DNA from: Theobroma cacao | Lineage: Eukaryota; Streptophyta; Magnoliopsida; Malvales; Malvaceae | Direction: 5' to 3' | Length of the DNA: 64,000 bases | Assembly: GCF_000208745.1 (NCBI RefSeq) | Contig: NC_030858.1 | Span: 37,372,918 to 37,436,917 of the forward strand | Shown: positions 25,901 to 37,930 of the stretch, one piece after another | Numbering within the stretch: the first letter of the stretch is position 1 | Layout of the letters: each line of letters opens with the position of its first letter | Position numbers and translations under genes: made by a program | Notes under the pieces: generated by a model | Databases searched by the model: none | Told to the model about the DNA's origin: nothing | Seen by the model: only the letters and a program-made list of their open reading frames with translations

Positions 25901-28900
25901 GCTCAGGAGACAAGTGGTGAGGTGGTTTACGGTCTGGGCAGGCAGCCAGCTGTCCTGAGAACTTTTAGCCAAAGATTAAGCAGGTAGCTGCAAGATTATA
26001 TTAAATCCTTGTCTCTATTTCCATTTCGAGTTTGATTGTGCAAAAGCAAAGCACATGTGTATGTCCCCCACTTGTTTACTTGAGCATTTAGGAATCTGTT
26101 ATGATCTGTAGTTTCATTGAAATATTGTGTGTCTGTCATTTACTTGTAGAGGCTTTAATGATGCAATAAATGGATTCAATGATGATGGATGGTCAATAAT
26201 GAATTGTGATGGTGCTGAGGATGTGATAATTGCGATTAATTCAAGCAAGAACTTGAGCAGCTCCTCGAATCCTGCCAATGCTCTTTCGTTCCTTGGGGGT
26301 GTTCTGTGTGCAAAGGCATCCATGCTGCTTCAAGTAAGTTATAGAAAGCCCCTGAAAATAGGAACCTTTTTTCTTATTCTATATTTTTGACTGTTCTGAT
26401 AAAATTGCACATTTAGTAAGCAAGGATTCTTGTCCTACATTACCTACAGCATTTCTTTTTTAATGGAAGTGACAATTAGGTAAATTGTTAGTTGGAAGTT
26501 GGAAAATTTACTTCTTGCACGCTAAAGTTTAAGACTTTTACGCACTGTCTTTGATATTGAAACTAATGGGACTACAAACCTTGTTTTTTTTTTTTTTTCT
26601 TATCAGAATGTTCCTCCTGCTGTGCTAGTCCGTTTCCTGAGGGAGCATCGCTCGGAGTGGGCTGATTTTAATGTTGATGCTTATTCTGCTCTATCATTGA
26701 AGGCTGGAACATATTCTTATCCTGGAATGAGACCTACAAGGTTTACTGGGAGTCAGATCATCATGCCACTAGGCCACACTATTGAACATGAAGAGGTATA
26801 TCTTTTGTGTTCATTCGGTTCCTCTGTGGTATACTACATGGTTGATTTGTAAGCAAATAGAATTCTACAAATTTAGCATATATTTCAATTATACACTATA
26901 ATTTACACGTCAGTAGGGCATCCATGAAATGCCCTTCTTTTAATCATTTACTTAATAGTTTTAAGTGCCTAGTAGGGTGTGAATGTAGCAATTGGTATTG
27001 CTTCTTTCAAATGATCAATCGTTTGTTCTTTTTCCTCTTTTAAGAGTTTTCATAAAATGCATTTTCACTTTTGTTTCACTTGTTTTCAATTGAAAGTAGC
27101 GTCTTTACTCATCTGTCCAATAAACTTTGCTAATGCTGTATTTGTCATGTATCAGTTACTCGAAGTTATAAGGCTTGAAGGCCATTCTCTTGCTCAAGAA
27201 GATGCCTTTCTATCAAGGGACATTCATCTATTGCAGGTGCCTTTCTCACAATTACCAGTTGAATGTTGATGTTTATTTACATGTTAAATTGAAATATAGA
27301 ATTCGGCACTTTCTGTCATTTTACTGGTTTTTTTGCATGTTTAACATGAAATCAATATGTTATCATTACTTGATTGAATATCACCGTACTTTCTCAACCT
27401 TGCACGTGTTTTACTTTATCTGTATTATGATCTCTGCAGATATGCAGTGGAATTGATGAGAATGCTGTGGGAGCCTGTTCGGAGCTTGTCTTTGCTCCAA
27501 TCGATGAGATGTTTCCAGATGATGCTCCCCTGCTACCTTCTGGATTTCGCATTATCCCATTGGATTCAAAACCGGTTAGGTTTCACTGCACTTTACCTGA
27601 ACTTTTCCCTCTTTTTCCATTATCAATTTTTATACCAATTTGTAATCGTGTGAAAAACATGGAAAAAAAAAAGTCACCGTAGAATTGGGGAAAGAAAAGA
27701 ACTAATAGTATGTTTTGAGCCCACGTACTGAAAGTCCTACAAAAAATGCTAATGCCATAGAATTATGACGTAATGAGTGCCATAATAAGACACTAATTGG
27801 CTTAACCATCTTGAGATGAACATTAAAAACTTTGAAAATATATCTAGTTTCTGACTTCAGCTTTTCATCCTTTTTAAAGTGATATTGAAGATTTTGTACA
27901 AGACTAGATACTAATGGTGTTATTATTCAGTCTGATACACAGGATTCATTGACCACAAATCGGACTTTGGATCTGACTTCTAGTCTTGAAGTGGGGACAG
28001 CAACAAATCATGCTGCTGGAGATGCTCCATCATGTCAAAACTCACGATCAGTGTTGACAATTGCCCTCCAGTTTCCCTTTGATAGCAATCTTCAGGATAA
28101 TGTTGCAGCCATGGCACGCCAGTATGTCCGTAGTGTCATTGCTTCTGTCCAGAGGGTTGCCATGGCCATATCTCCATCAGGATTGAGCCCAACTGTAGGA
28201 CCAAAGCTATCTCCAGGCTCTCCAGAAGCACTTACACTGGCTCACTGGATCTGCCAAAGTTACAGGCAAGTTTTTTCAATTTTTGTAAAACATTAGTAGT
28301 TTTTGCTAGCATGCCATGCTGAAATTTTTATGTGCTAATGTGTCTTTTTCATTTCTCCTTCCTCAGTTACCATTTAGGGGCAGAATTGTTGAGAGCTGAA
28401 TCTCTTGGCGGTGATGCAGTATTGAAGAATCTCTGGCAACATCAGGATGCGATATTGTGTTGTTCATTGAAGGTACAGCAACAATTCCATTGGAAATTCT
28501 ATAATACTAGAAGCTTATCTTGAAACCTTGTATGTCGGGTTTCACATGCATTTTTGATAACTTGTTCAAATCCATTGAGTTTTAGATCAAGAAAATCCTT
28601 CATGAACAATAGACATTGTTCTTAAGTAATGCTTTTTGTTTGGGTTTTGCAGTCGCTACCGGTTTTCATCTTTGCAAATCAAGCTGGGCTTGACATGCTG
28701 GAGACAACTCTAGTTGCTCTACAAGACATCACACTGGATAAAATATTTGATGAATCTGGACGCAAGGCATTGTGCTCGGATTTTGCCAAGTTGATGCAGC
28801 AGGTAAGTCCTAACTAAAAATACCAGTACTTCCACTTTGCTGTTAGAATGCCTTGTTTTGTTTTCACAAGTAGATATCAACTGCACTAGTCAACCCAAGG

Positions 28901-29149
28901 TAAATATATGGCACAGGAAAGGAAGAAAGAGGGATGCAGAAATTTGTCTTGTAATTTTACATAATTGGCTAAAAAAATCCCTACTTTCTTTCTCTACAGG
29001 GCTTTGCATACTTGCCTGCTGGAATCTGCATGTCGACGATGGGACGCAATGTCTCATATGAACAAGCTGTTGCTTGGAAAGTCCTTGCAGCTGATGAGAG
29101 CACTGTCCACTGCTTGGCCTTCTGTTTTGTAAACTGGTCTTTTGTGTGA
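22988..29149 (+). CDS. REV: HD-ZIP III transcription factor REVOLUTA
   Basis: Eighteen exons: 22988-23220, 23369-23534, 23995-24077, 24179-24269, 24409-24504, 24611-24724, 24827-24910, 25177-25332, 25420-25494, 25877-25983, 26150-26333, 26607-26795, 27156-27236, 27440-27574, 27931-28265, 28367-28472, 28653-28802, 29000-29149. They total 2535 nt, 844 aa; Arabidopsis REV is 842 aa by memory. Domains: homeodomain ~24-88 (ending IKVWFQNRRCREKQRKEASR), leucine zipper ~90-130, START lipid-binding domain ~160-370, START-adjacent region, and a C-terminal MEKHLA domain ending FVNWSFV. HD-ZIP III proteins set adaxial organ polarity, meristem initiation and vascular patterning in the nucleus. The miR165/166 site lies in the START coding region. 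Exon 2 could end at 23528 or 23534; 23534 is preferred because homologues read TVN there. Intron 15 is GC-AG. Family certain; REV rather than PHB/PHV/CNA/ATHB8 by close similarity throughout. Confidence 0.96.
24259..24418 (+). promoter_or_regulatory. miR165/166 target site, split by intron 4 of REV
   Basis: The mature mRNA joins 24259-24269 (ending gggatgaag) to 24409-24418 (cctggtccgg), making the 21-nt site complementary to miR165/166 and encoding the conserved GMKPGPDS of the START domain. The intron at 24270-24408 interrupts it, so the site exists only in spliced RNA. The same split is known in HD-ZIP III genes of other plants. Loss of pairing here gives dominant gain-of-function alleles in model species. 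Confidence 0.93.
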
Positions 29150-30933
29150 AAAACATTTTATAATTTATTTGTCCTATACCCTGGCTTTTCCCTTAGCTGA
29201 ACATGGAAATGATGAAGGAAAAAAGGAAAAGGAAAAGGGAAATTGAAAAATGGAATGGAAAAGGAACAGAAAAAAGTTTTGTAATATTCAATCACCCAGC
29301 TCAGGTTTGCATTTTATTAATTTAATTAAATTTTTATTCAGTGCACCCAAATTTTGTTTTTGAACAGTGTAAAGGTTTTTCTGGTGTTAAGAAACTCTGA
29401 ATTTGGGAACAGGGAGTAATCTCAGCATCTGACCTTACAACTGTGCCCATGACTCCCATGGCAGCATCCTCTGGCAAATCATTCAATCCCCCATTTACAG
29501 TCTCTTCCAGTTACCAGGAAAATTCTTACAGAACTTACAAAACATTTTCATATCTCAGTACCTGACAACTGTCATGAAGTAATGAGCCCACACGGGTCTG
29601 CAAGCCATCGACCCATGTTGGGATTCTACCCAAAATTCATGGCCTGGAATCGCTAACATATATAATGGTTAACACAGGTTTTGGAATAGGGCTACTGCTG
29701 AGAGTGAATGTCGGTTACAGAGCTGACCTGACCTGCCTCGACCTGACCTAGTAGTAGTACTGTGAAAGGCAGGCAGCCGCAGCACGCAGCTGTAAGCAGC
29801 AGAGATTTTGACACAAGTGGGCTGTGTTGTTTGCACTGTAAAAACTTTGAATTGTCCCTTGATTTGACTTCTCTGTTCACCCAAGTTTGGCCCTGGCAAA
29901 CTCCACTGTAACAACTGCAACCAAAGACCATTTAAAGATGAGACATGGTTACTTTTCCCCCTGCTCTGTGTTAATTATTTCTATGTAGTACATATGGTAA
30001 TGTTATTTTCAATTTCTTTTTTCTTTGGTTTGGTGTTTCTTATTTATTTCTTGCAATGTCCGTCCTATAGTTTCCATTTTGAGGAAATCTTTGAAAAAGA
30101 CATTGAATTATGCAAAAAATTTTTAAATAAATTATTATTTTTTATCATATTCAATTGATATTTTTATTTTTAGATTAATTAATTATTATCAATTAAAATA
30201 TTATTTATTATTTTAAATTCACATTATATTGACATAGAAGTTAAAAATATTATATAATTAAATTATTATATCACATCATGTCATCACTTTCATATATTAC
30301 GTGTTATAAAATAATAAATAATATTTTAATTAATTATTAATTATAAAAATTTATTTAATTTAAAATAAAAAATTACTTAAAATTTGTTGAATAATGCAAA
30401 AACTTTTTGAAGTATATGCTTTCTACTTTTTATATTTTTTTTTCGAAAAGGATCGAGCTAGACTCAGACAAAGACTAATAAAAACCCGATCCAACGGGAA
30501 AGGGTTCTTCGTAACAAGAGCCTAGAAGTCTAGAATCCTGCAATTTTATTTTTGTTTTTGATGATTAGAATCCTGCAATTGACAAGAAGGAGAACAAGGA
30601 GAAGCTCAACGGTACATAAAATCGACCCGCAATGCAAACACACCATCTATTTTAGAAAAAAAAAAAAAACAAGTTTACATTAATGCGATTCAATCATTCC
30701 ATCTCCTACAGTTTATTGAACCAACTGGTAGCTCATAATGCCAGATTTTCGTCTCTGCATATGGATTTACAAAACATAACTATACAACTTTAAAATCACA
30801 CGAACAAGTTTTTGATTTCGAGGCACCGGAGAATACTACAGGGAAAGACAATTTGGCATAAGAAAATGTTTCGGACGGCATTCTAAAATGACCGGGTTCC
30901 TCCTTTTCTAGGTCAATTTTACCGTGTTACCTT
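29150..30933. other. Convergent intergenic region between REV and CASPL5A
   Basis: The 3' ends of REV (+) and the CASP-like gene (-) face each other here. 29150-29980 looks like REV 3' UTR and unique sequence; 30110-30440 is extremely AT-rich low-complexity DNA. ORFs around 29669-29931 on minus have no recognisable domain. Confidence 0.6.
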
Positions 30934-33577
30934 TCATCGGGATGCCAGTGACCAGAAGTTCAAGAGGAATGAAGGTAATGCAGTACACCAGCTAATGAAG
31001 GCCATTGCGGTAGCAGTTTCAAACTGTGCACAATGGTTCTTTGCACAGCTACCGAGATCATTGTCAATAAGAACTGTGATGCCCGCAGAAGCACAAGCAG
31101 CAGCAAAGGTCACAGTGGATGTGATCTGCAAGGTAACAAATATGATCAAGACAAAAAAACTACAGAAGAAAGAGGAGGCAAAAAAGTATCCAAAATGTCA
31201 GGATCCATGTATCTAACAGATGTAATGTGCAAGACAATTGACAGGTGTAGAACAAACAGCGAAAAAAACTAAAACTGTCTGCGCTTTTAACTTATGCAAG
31301 TAGGATCAAATTTACCCCTACCCCACAATCCACATAATTAGCTTGCGCTGCATATGCAGAAACTATGCAAAGTTTGTCTTCTAAGGGTAATTAGCAATTA
31401 GTTCTGCAAGTGCCTTGGCGGTGGATAGGCATTCACAAAACCAAACAAGTACTGGTAAAAAGGAGAGAAAACTGAACAAGTACAGGTGCCTTGGCAGTAG
31501 AGAGAAAATAAAAGTGCTCTATGGCTAGGGAAAGAAAATAATCGCAACCTTGTGGCTTCTTCGTAGAAGGACTGGTAAAAAGGAGGAACCACCCTTTTCA
31601 GTTGCAAAAAAACATGTAATCAAGTGTCAGACAAAAATTCAAACCCCGTTCCAGCATATCATTTGACTTATTGTTGACTACTAGTTGTTGGCCAATGCAA
31701 TCACCAATGTTTTGTAGCAGCATACATCAGAACCCATGTCAAGTCAATCAGCTTTGATTGGATCACATTAAAGACTATCAATAGAATTTTAGCACTTTAA
31801 AAGCCAAATTTGCCAATGAGGAAAGAAAGTTGAAGAATATTGGAATGAGTAATGATTAAGTGCACTTTCAAAAGAGCAGAACAAAGCTTTTCTACCAAAG
31901 GAGTCACAAGGTAGACTAAGCAGTTTTGAATGTCTAAAATATGAGGTCCTAGCAAATTTCAGCTGATAAATGAGGCCATAGTGGATGTGCCAAATCTAGC
32001 AGTTATGCAGGTGAACGTAGTATATATTTCTGAGAAAGCTAGACATGCAAATTAAAGATTTCTCTGTTTCAACAACAATAAATGGTACATCAGATGTGTT
32101 CCAACCTTTCAAGTTCACTTGTAACTGCAAAAAGTTAACATCTTACCCCATCACCAAGAGTAAACAAAGTAACAACACGATAATTCTGCAAGGAGCGCCT
32201 CACTAAAAGGGCATAAATGTCAATAATAGCTAGGGATAAGCTCCATAAACTCTGCAAGCCAGTGGCAGCAACAAGGTAGCTGATGGAGCAAATAACAAAA
32301 GAAATTCCGTGTTACGAAAGTCAGGATACCATCAAATGCAGACTATAAAACAAAACTAGTTGCTTCACTTTGTTTATTATATAAGAATTCCAAAGTCAGT
32401 GGAAAGATTGCATATAAAAGATGTTGAAGATCTAAGAGATTCAAAAAGCAAAACATATAGGAAACAAGAGCTGAATAATAAAGATTCATGTAAAGAATCT
32501 ATTAACAGAAATCAAATTGTGAGAGTCCAGATATTACAACCTCCTTTCAAAGCAAAACGAGGCCTCAACTTAATGAGGTATTCCTCCTTGAAAAGTTACA
32601 AATATGACTTTCAGGCCCCTTTCTATAATCATCAGAAAGCCCAGATATTAGAGCACCTAGAGAGTTTGATGTCAGACATCCTACTATAGGCACTTGCCAT
32701 ATACTAAGCACTCCCTCTATTTTTTGACATTTCTTAGAGTTTGATATAACACACCACTTGGAATGTAAACATGTCAAATTAGCAAAATAACCTAAGGTTT
32801 TAACAGCCGGTATGTTAGGCTTGAAACAAACCAAGAACACAAAAGCTTGTATCGAGGAAAAGATGCTAAGTTTCATATCTCAAACGTATCTGAAATTGAT
32901 TTCTTTCCCTCTTTTATACAAAAATTCACCTCCATATTGAGCCTAAATTGTAAAACTTGATGTGCTGTTCAAAGCCGGATTTTAACTTTCCATTCCATAG
33001 AATAAACTTTCAGTTCACTAATATACAAGCTAATTGCACTTTGAGTTAATAGATAAAGTACAATATTCATTATTTTACATGACATACTATGTCTCAACTA
33101 CATGAAAATTGACAAAATTTCTACAAATGCAACCAAAGAAAAACCACATGCTTAGATAGAACAATTCAACCATGCAGCAACAAACAATTAAGCATCCTCC
33201 GATATTCAATTCTTAAATTTTAAAATCCCATTCACATATACACAAACAAGGTTATAACATTCAAATTTTAGCATCATCACTAGCAAGTCCAATTAACATA
33301 ACCCTTTCACACTAATCAAAAAGCATTACCAAAAGGCAGTAACTGATGGAAAATCACTGGTGGTTGCCATAACACAGAGTCCCGCAACTGCAAAAACAAA
33401 CTGACATATCCGCAACGCAAGCCCTCCTGGCGTACCAGGCATTCCCCGAGTATCCTTCATCCTCACTCTTGGCACCTCGTTGTTGTTGTTCCCGCCTCCT
33501 CCCCCGTTTCCGCCTCCGCCTCCGTCCGTAGTCGGTGGATCTTCCACTGGGTGAACCGAGGCATGGCTCACATTCAT
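30934..33577 (-). CDS. CASPL5A2: CASP-like protein 5A-type membrane protein
   Basis: Three exons on the minus strand: 33577-33330, 32279-32147 and 31125-30934, total 573 nt, 190 aa. The protein starts [15 protein letters not shown]; an upstream in-frame GTG is not a plausible start. A Gly/Asn-rich insert (~19-33) is followed by the conserved [15 protein letters not shown] block. Four predicted membrane helices follow (~54-72, ~84-104, ~124-146, ~162-182), with [31 protein letters not shown] and a final [10 protein letters not shown] typical of the 5A subfamily (DUF588/MARVEL-related). CASP proteins scaffold the Casparian-strip membrane domain; CASP-like 5A members are plasma-membrane proteins of largely unknown role. 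A CTTTCAG|GTAATC donor at 33966 suggests a 5' UTR intron. The second exon was found in reverse complement from 32279 to 32147. Subfamily is firm; the exact paralogue number is by similarity and synteny. Confidence 0.9.
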
Positions 33578-35039
33578 CTCGCCCACTAAATCTCCTTCAA
33601 TTCATACTCATAGCTCCCCAAACACTTACCGAATAACCAAAATTACTCTCTCATTTTCCTCTAATTTTCACTGTAATCAAATAAAATTATTAAATTATCA
33701 CTCCAAAAAAAGAAAAGTAAATCAGCTAAATTATCGCTACTAATTAGTACCACTAAATTAGTTATCACAAATTTGTCACTAATTGAATCATCAGCTCATC
33801 TAAACTTATCAACCAACCAAAACTTAATTGATCGAATCTTATTTGCTACCGATGGATCGAGGAAAAAGAAATGACAACAAATTTGTTTTCACAGATTCCT
33901 AATCGAAGCAGAGATTTCGACGAAATCAAATAACGTAATCGAGATGTGAAAATTAAATACGATTACCTGAAAGAAGGAATCTCCGAAGAATTAGGCGAGA
34001 AATCTGTGATTAAGAAAGTGATTATTTCGGTAATGTCTTCAGGTTGAAGAAAGTAGAATTAATGGGGGGGGGGGGAAGAGTGCTTTCTTTTTCTTTTGGC
34101 TTTGCTTTTGAGTTGCAGAACGGTCAAACTTCTCAGTTATGGGGGCTTGGGGTGAAACGTACTCGCGATGGGATTGGCTGGGAACAGAGTTTGGAGAAAG
34201 GGGCCTGTTTGGGAAACGGATTAATGGGAACCCTCTCGGTTCTCAACCTTCTCCAACCTGATTTAGAAAGCCATTGTTTGGATTTCTTATTTAAAATATT
34301 AACTTACGTAAACGATCTTTAAACTCGACATTGCTAAATTATTTTTATATTTGAAATGTTTAACTATAAATATTAAAAAATTATAAATTTCGAGATGATA
34401 TGGACACATGAAAGTAAATAAATGATCAATAAAAAAAATTGAAACTCAAGTAATGCTTAATCAAAACAAAATGAAAAATCGAAAAAAAGGGTTTTCGATT
34501 CTCGTAAAATAATCGGTGACAATAAAATAGACACTGCATTATATTTTATGTTTCAAATCTAAAAGAAACTATTTTAAATAGTGAAAATAATTAATTCTCT
34601 TTGTATACGTAATTATATTTTGTTTATTCTCGTGACTTATGACATGTCAATTAGTGATATATGCATACATGCGTGCACGTATGTAATTTAAAAAATAAAT
34701 TTAATATAAAATTTTAAATGTCATAGGCAGAGAAGGAGTAGCACTAGATTTTGAATTTCCTTAAAATATTGTGAACCTTGTCTGCCTGTAAATGTCAAAC
34801 TTATATCAGCATTGTATTTTCTATTGTTAGAAAGGTCTTAGGCAAGGGGCAACGATCAACTGGCACTAATGGAATCTTTTGGACTGCAATGGCATTTGCC
34901 TTTTTCTCTATTTTATTTAAGCTTTTTCTTTCTTTTTTTTATTTATTTCTTATACCTACTTTTCAGTTTTTCCTGCCTTGTCTTGTTGCTTATTGGCATC
35001 ATTTTGTAATCTGCAATCCGTTGCAAGCTTGCTCGTTGT

Positions 35040-35405
35040 GAAATTATCGATATTTTGAACACATAATATAACAAAAATCTTTTAATTTATTATTAATTAA
35101 TTTTAGATTAAATATTCATCTTATAATTTAATATGGTATTTAAACACAAGGATCGACGCTCGATACATGGTAAATCCTGCAGCACTAAGCGTGGGTCAAA
35201 GTATTCTACCTGATTTCTGACCCTCAAATTCCCTCTTGATATTACAATGTAGTCAATGTAAATTTTTTTTCATAATAGATATAGAATCGTGATTAAAAAA
35301 AATTTATATCGATTGAATTGATAATACAATACATAATTATAACAAAAATCTCTATATCTATTATGAATCGATTTTAAATCAAATACTTGTTGTAAAATTT
35401 AACGT
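35040..35405. repeat. AT-rich repeat, two related blocks in direct orientation
   Basis: A block around 35060-35130 (ataacaaaaatctttt..., then tttagattaaatattcat) recurs in diverged form at 35335-35405 (ataacaaaaatctcta..., then ttttaaatcaaatacttg), about 275 bases apart. The intervening 35145-35255 stretch, with cactaagcgtgggtcaa, resembles 38857-38960 (cactaagcataaatcaa). It appears to belong to a dispersed non-coding repeat family whose ends I cannot define. Confidence 0.5.
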
Positions 35406-36305
35406 TTTCGAGATAAGATCTATGACAATGATGGGTTATTTGCTTCTTTTGACAGTGGTATGACAACACTGATTGTAATGGAAGGAATACAATCTTTCAA
35501 AGTACTGTTTTTTTCTTTTTTTGTGGGTTCTTTTTACTCGTGTTTATTGCAAATGATATGTTTCTTAACTTTTTGTTCACGTTCTTGTTCTTTGGCCGAC
35601 CATGAATCCACAACATCCCCAGCTTTGATGGTACTCTCTTTGTCTGTAAATACATGTTATCCTCGTCATATCTCGTTTATTAGTATTGTTTTGTTTTACC
35701 AACAACTAGTGCCAAAGGGGAAACCAAGTGATTAAGACATCTTTTGTCTAACCTACCAACGAAAATGACATGTCCTTAAACTACAGATTACCAAGACATA
35801 ATCCCCCGCCTGTTCATCCTTTTGTTACCTATGTTCGACCCAACCTGGCAGATCCTTCCTCATAATTCTCAACTAGTCTCGTCTTTCTGTTGCTGAATGG
35901 ATTGTACCTCTTTGTTCCTTCACTCTCTTAGGTCTGCCGTTTTTTCGCCTCCTGTCTAGTTTTATATTGTTGTCGCTTTTGAACAATGATAGATTCAAAA
36001 TTTTGCATAAAGAATGGTTACAGGCTACTCTATATATCTCAAATCTTAATTAAAATGCGAAGGGTGATGATTGTCACTTCTGTCGTCACTTTTCTTACAC
36101 TACAGCGATTAAATATAAATTGAAGTTAATTACCTTAAATTACATAGTGTTTGATTTTGCATTAATTGTTATAAGTTACTATTTGATAATCAAAGGCAAT
36201 GTGAAAGTTATTGGTAAAAAAAAAAACAAATATTTTAACAATTTCATTACTATTAAATTGGTATATGTGTGCAAATTATAGAAACTGTCAAACTTGAGAA
36301 ATAAG

Positions 36306-36413
36306 AATACTATTGAACATGCACTCGAGCATTTGTCTTATTGGTTGGTATATAATCTCTTTACGGGTTCGAATCCCTTCTCTCCCAATTATAAAAAAAA
36401 AAATACTATTGAA
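36306..36413 (+). mobile_element. Short tRNA-derived SINE-like insertion with 12-bp target-site duplication
   Basis: A 12-bp direct repeat, aatactattgaa, occurs at 36306-36317 and again at 36402-36413. Between them lies a ~84-base insert with a box-A-like segment (cttattggttggt, ~36338-36350), a strong box B ggttcgaatcc (36366-36376), and an A-run of 11 (36391-36401) abutting the second repeat. Box A and B spacing, 3' poly(A) and flanking duplication are the hallmarks of a tRNA-derived SINE mobilised by LINE machinery. The tRNA-like fold is imperfect, so it is not a functional tRNA gene. It is very short for a SINE and may be a truncated or minimal family. Confidence 0.75.
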
Positions 36414-37018
36414 TATATTTAAACTTGGTCATATAAAATCTCTCTTTCCCAAAAAGAAAATGACATATATATTATTGGGTAAAGGTCCAATTTCACCATC
36501 AATGAGTATAATATGTCATTATGTAATCTAATTTATACTCGCAAATTATGAATATTGATTATGAAATTCAAACATTTCTGCACACAAGTATGCAATTTAT
36601 TTTACTAATAAAAAAACCGACATAATAATTGTAAATTAACATCATCAATAATACCTCACTCTCGATAAGATAGGCACCCGACAATTAAATCTTAAAATTT
36701 TTATTTTAAAAATTTTGAATTCGAATTTTAAAATAGACAGGATCTGATGATTATACGAAACAAAAAAAATGCTACTTCTCCATAGGATCTTCCACCCAAA
36801 AGGTTGTGGCTAAGGCTTCCATTTTTTGTACCTAAAGAGAAGAAGAAGGAGAAAAAGAGTAAGGTTCTTTTCAACCAACTCTTGTTGTCATCTCTCGTGC
36901 AGCTTGTGCGTTAGCATAAAAATGTGGACCAAACCTAGCTTTTGCTAATTTCTTACTCTTTATATTTTGCTTCCTACTCACACATTTCATCCATATCAAC
37001 ATTATTTTTTCTTATAAT

Positions 37019-37930
37019 TAAGGGTAAATATTCGGCCGATTCGATTTTAAAATTTCAAAAATTTAATTTAATCAAACTTCCTTTAAAAATAGTTGAAACA
37101 AGTTCAATTATAATAAAAATAAAAAAATCAAAATTGAATTATGTCTATTAATTTTAATATTTATAGTTATTTTTTTTCAATGAAAAAAAAGCTTAAAAGG
37201 CTTGTACCTTGTCATCCATCTCCAATTTAACCTTTCACTTTCTATTGAACCCCTTTATGACATTTAATTATTACCAACTTTAACTTTATTATAATTATGA
37301 TTATGTTATTTTATTTCTTTTTACTCTTTTTTAAGCCTTTCTTTTAAGGTTGTTGTGTAGTGCTCAAAGCGAATATTTAAGCAAAAAGGGCAAAGGAATT
37401 TGATCTTCTACTTTGGTAACTCACTATTTCACTTTTACTCTTTGGGTTAAAAGAACCAAATTAAATTAAATTAAATTAAAACATTTTGAGAGGTAATTAA
37501 GCCTTGTGAAACCTAACTTATAGTTCTGAATTCTTGTGTCCACTCATTTGAGCATGTATTGTCTATTTTGCATAATGAATTTTATACAATAATAATGCTC
37601 GTTTTGTCCCTCTCAAAAATAAGTACAGTAATAATGCATTGTATTAAAAATCCATTTTTAAAAAATGGTAACATTATTTAAATAGGGTTTTCTACAAATT
37701 TTTAATAATACAGAGATGAAGACCAAATTTAAAGTTTAATTAAGAATCTTATTATTTCTTCTTATGGTAAGGGTGAGTCTTGGGTTCGATCTCAAATTTT
37801 GAAAAATTAAATTAATCGAACTTTTTTAAAAATTTATCAAAATTGGTTGAAATATTATAAAATATAAAAAATAATCAAAATTGACTTATATTGACTGGTT
37901 CAATTTGTTTTAATATTAATGGTTAATTAT
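37019..37930. mobile_element. Pair of related AT-rich MITE-like remnants
   Basis: Blocks at about 37019-37175 and 37770-37930 align loosely: both read ttcgat-ttaaaatttc/caaattttg, then ttaaattaat/tttaatttaatc, then an a-rich run ending tcaaaattga(a/c)tta, then ttaatatt. The motif style (gattcgattttaaaatt) is typical of non-autonomous hAT-like elements in plants. I cannot define terminal inverted repeats or target-site duplications, and no transposase is present. Confidence 0.4.

Noticed and set aside
33578..33586. Upstream in-frame start adding three residues to the CASP-like protein
   Set aside because: The codon at 33586-33584 is GTG; family members begin at the MNVSH methionine (33577).
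37776..37792. Second box-B-like motif gggttcgatctc suggesting another SINE
   Set aside because: No box A at correct spacing, no A tail and no flanking duplication; the motif belongs to the MITE-like block.
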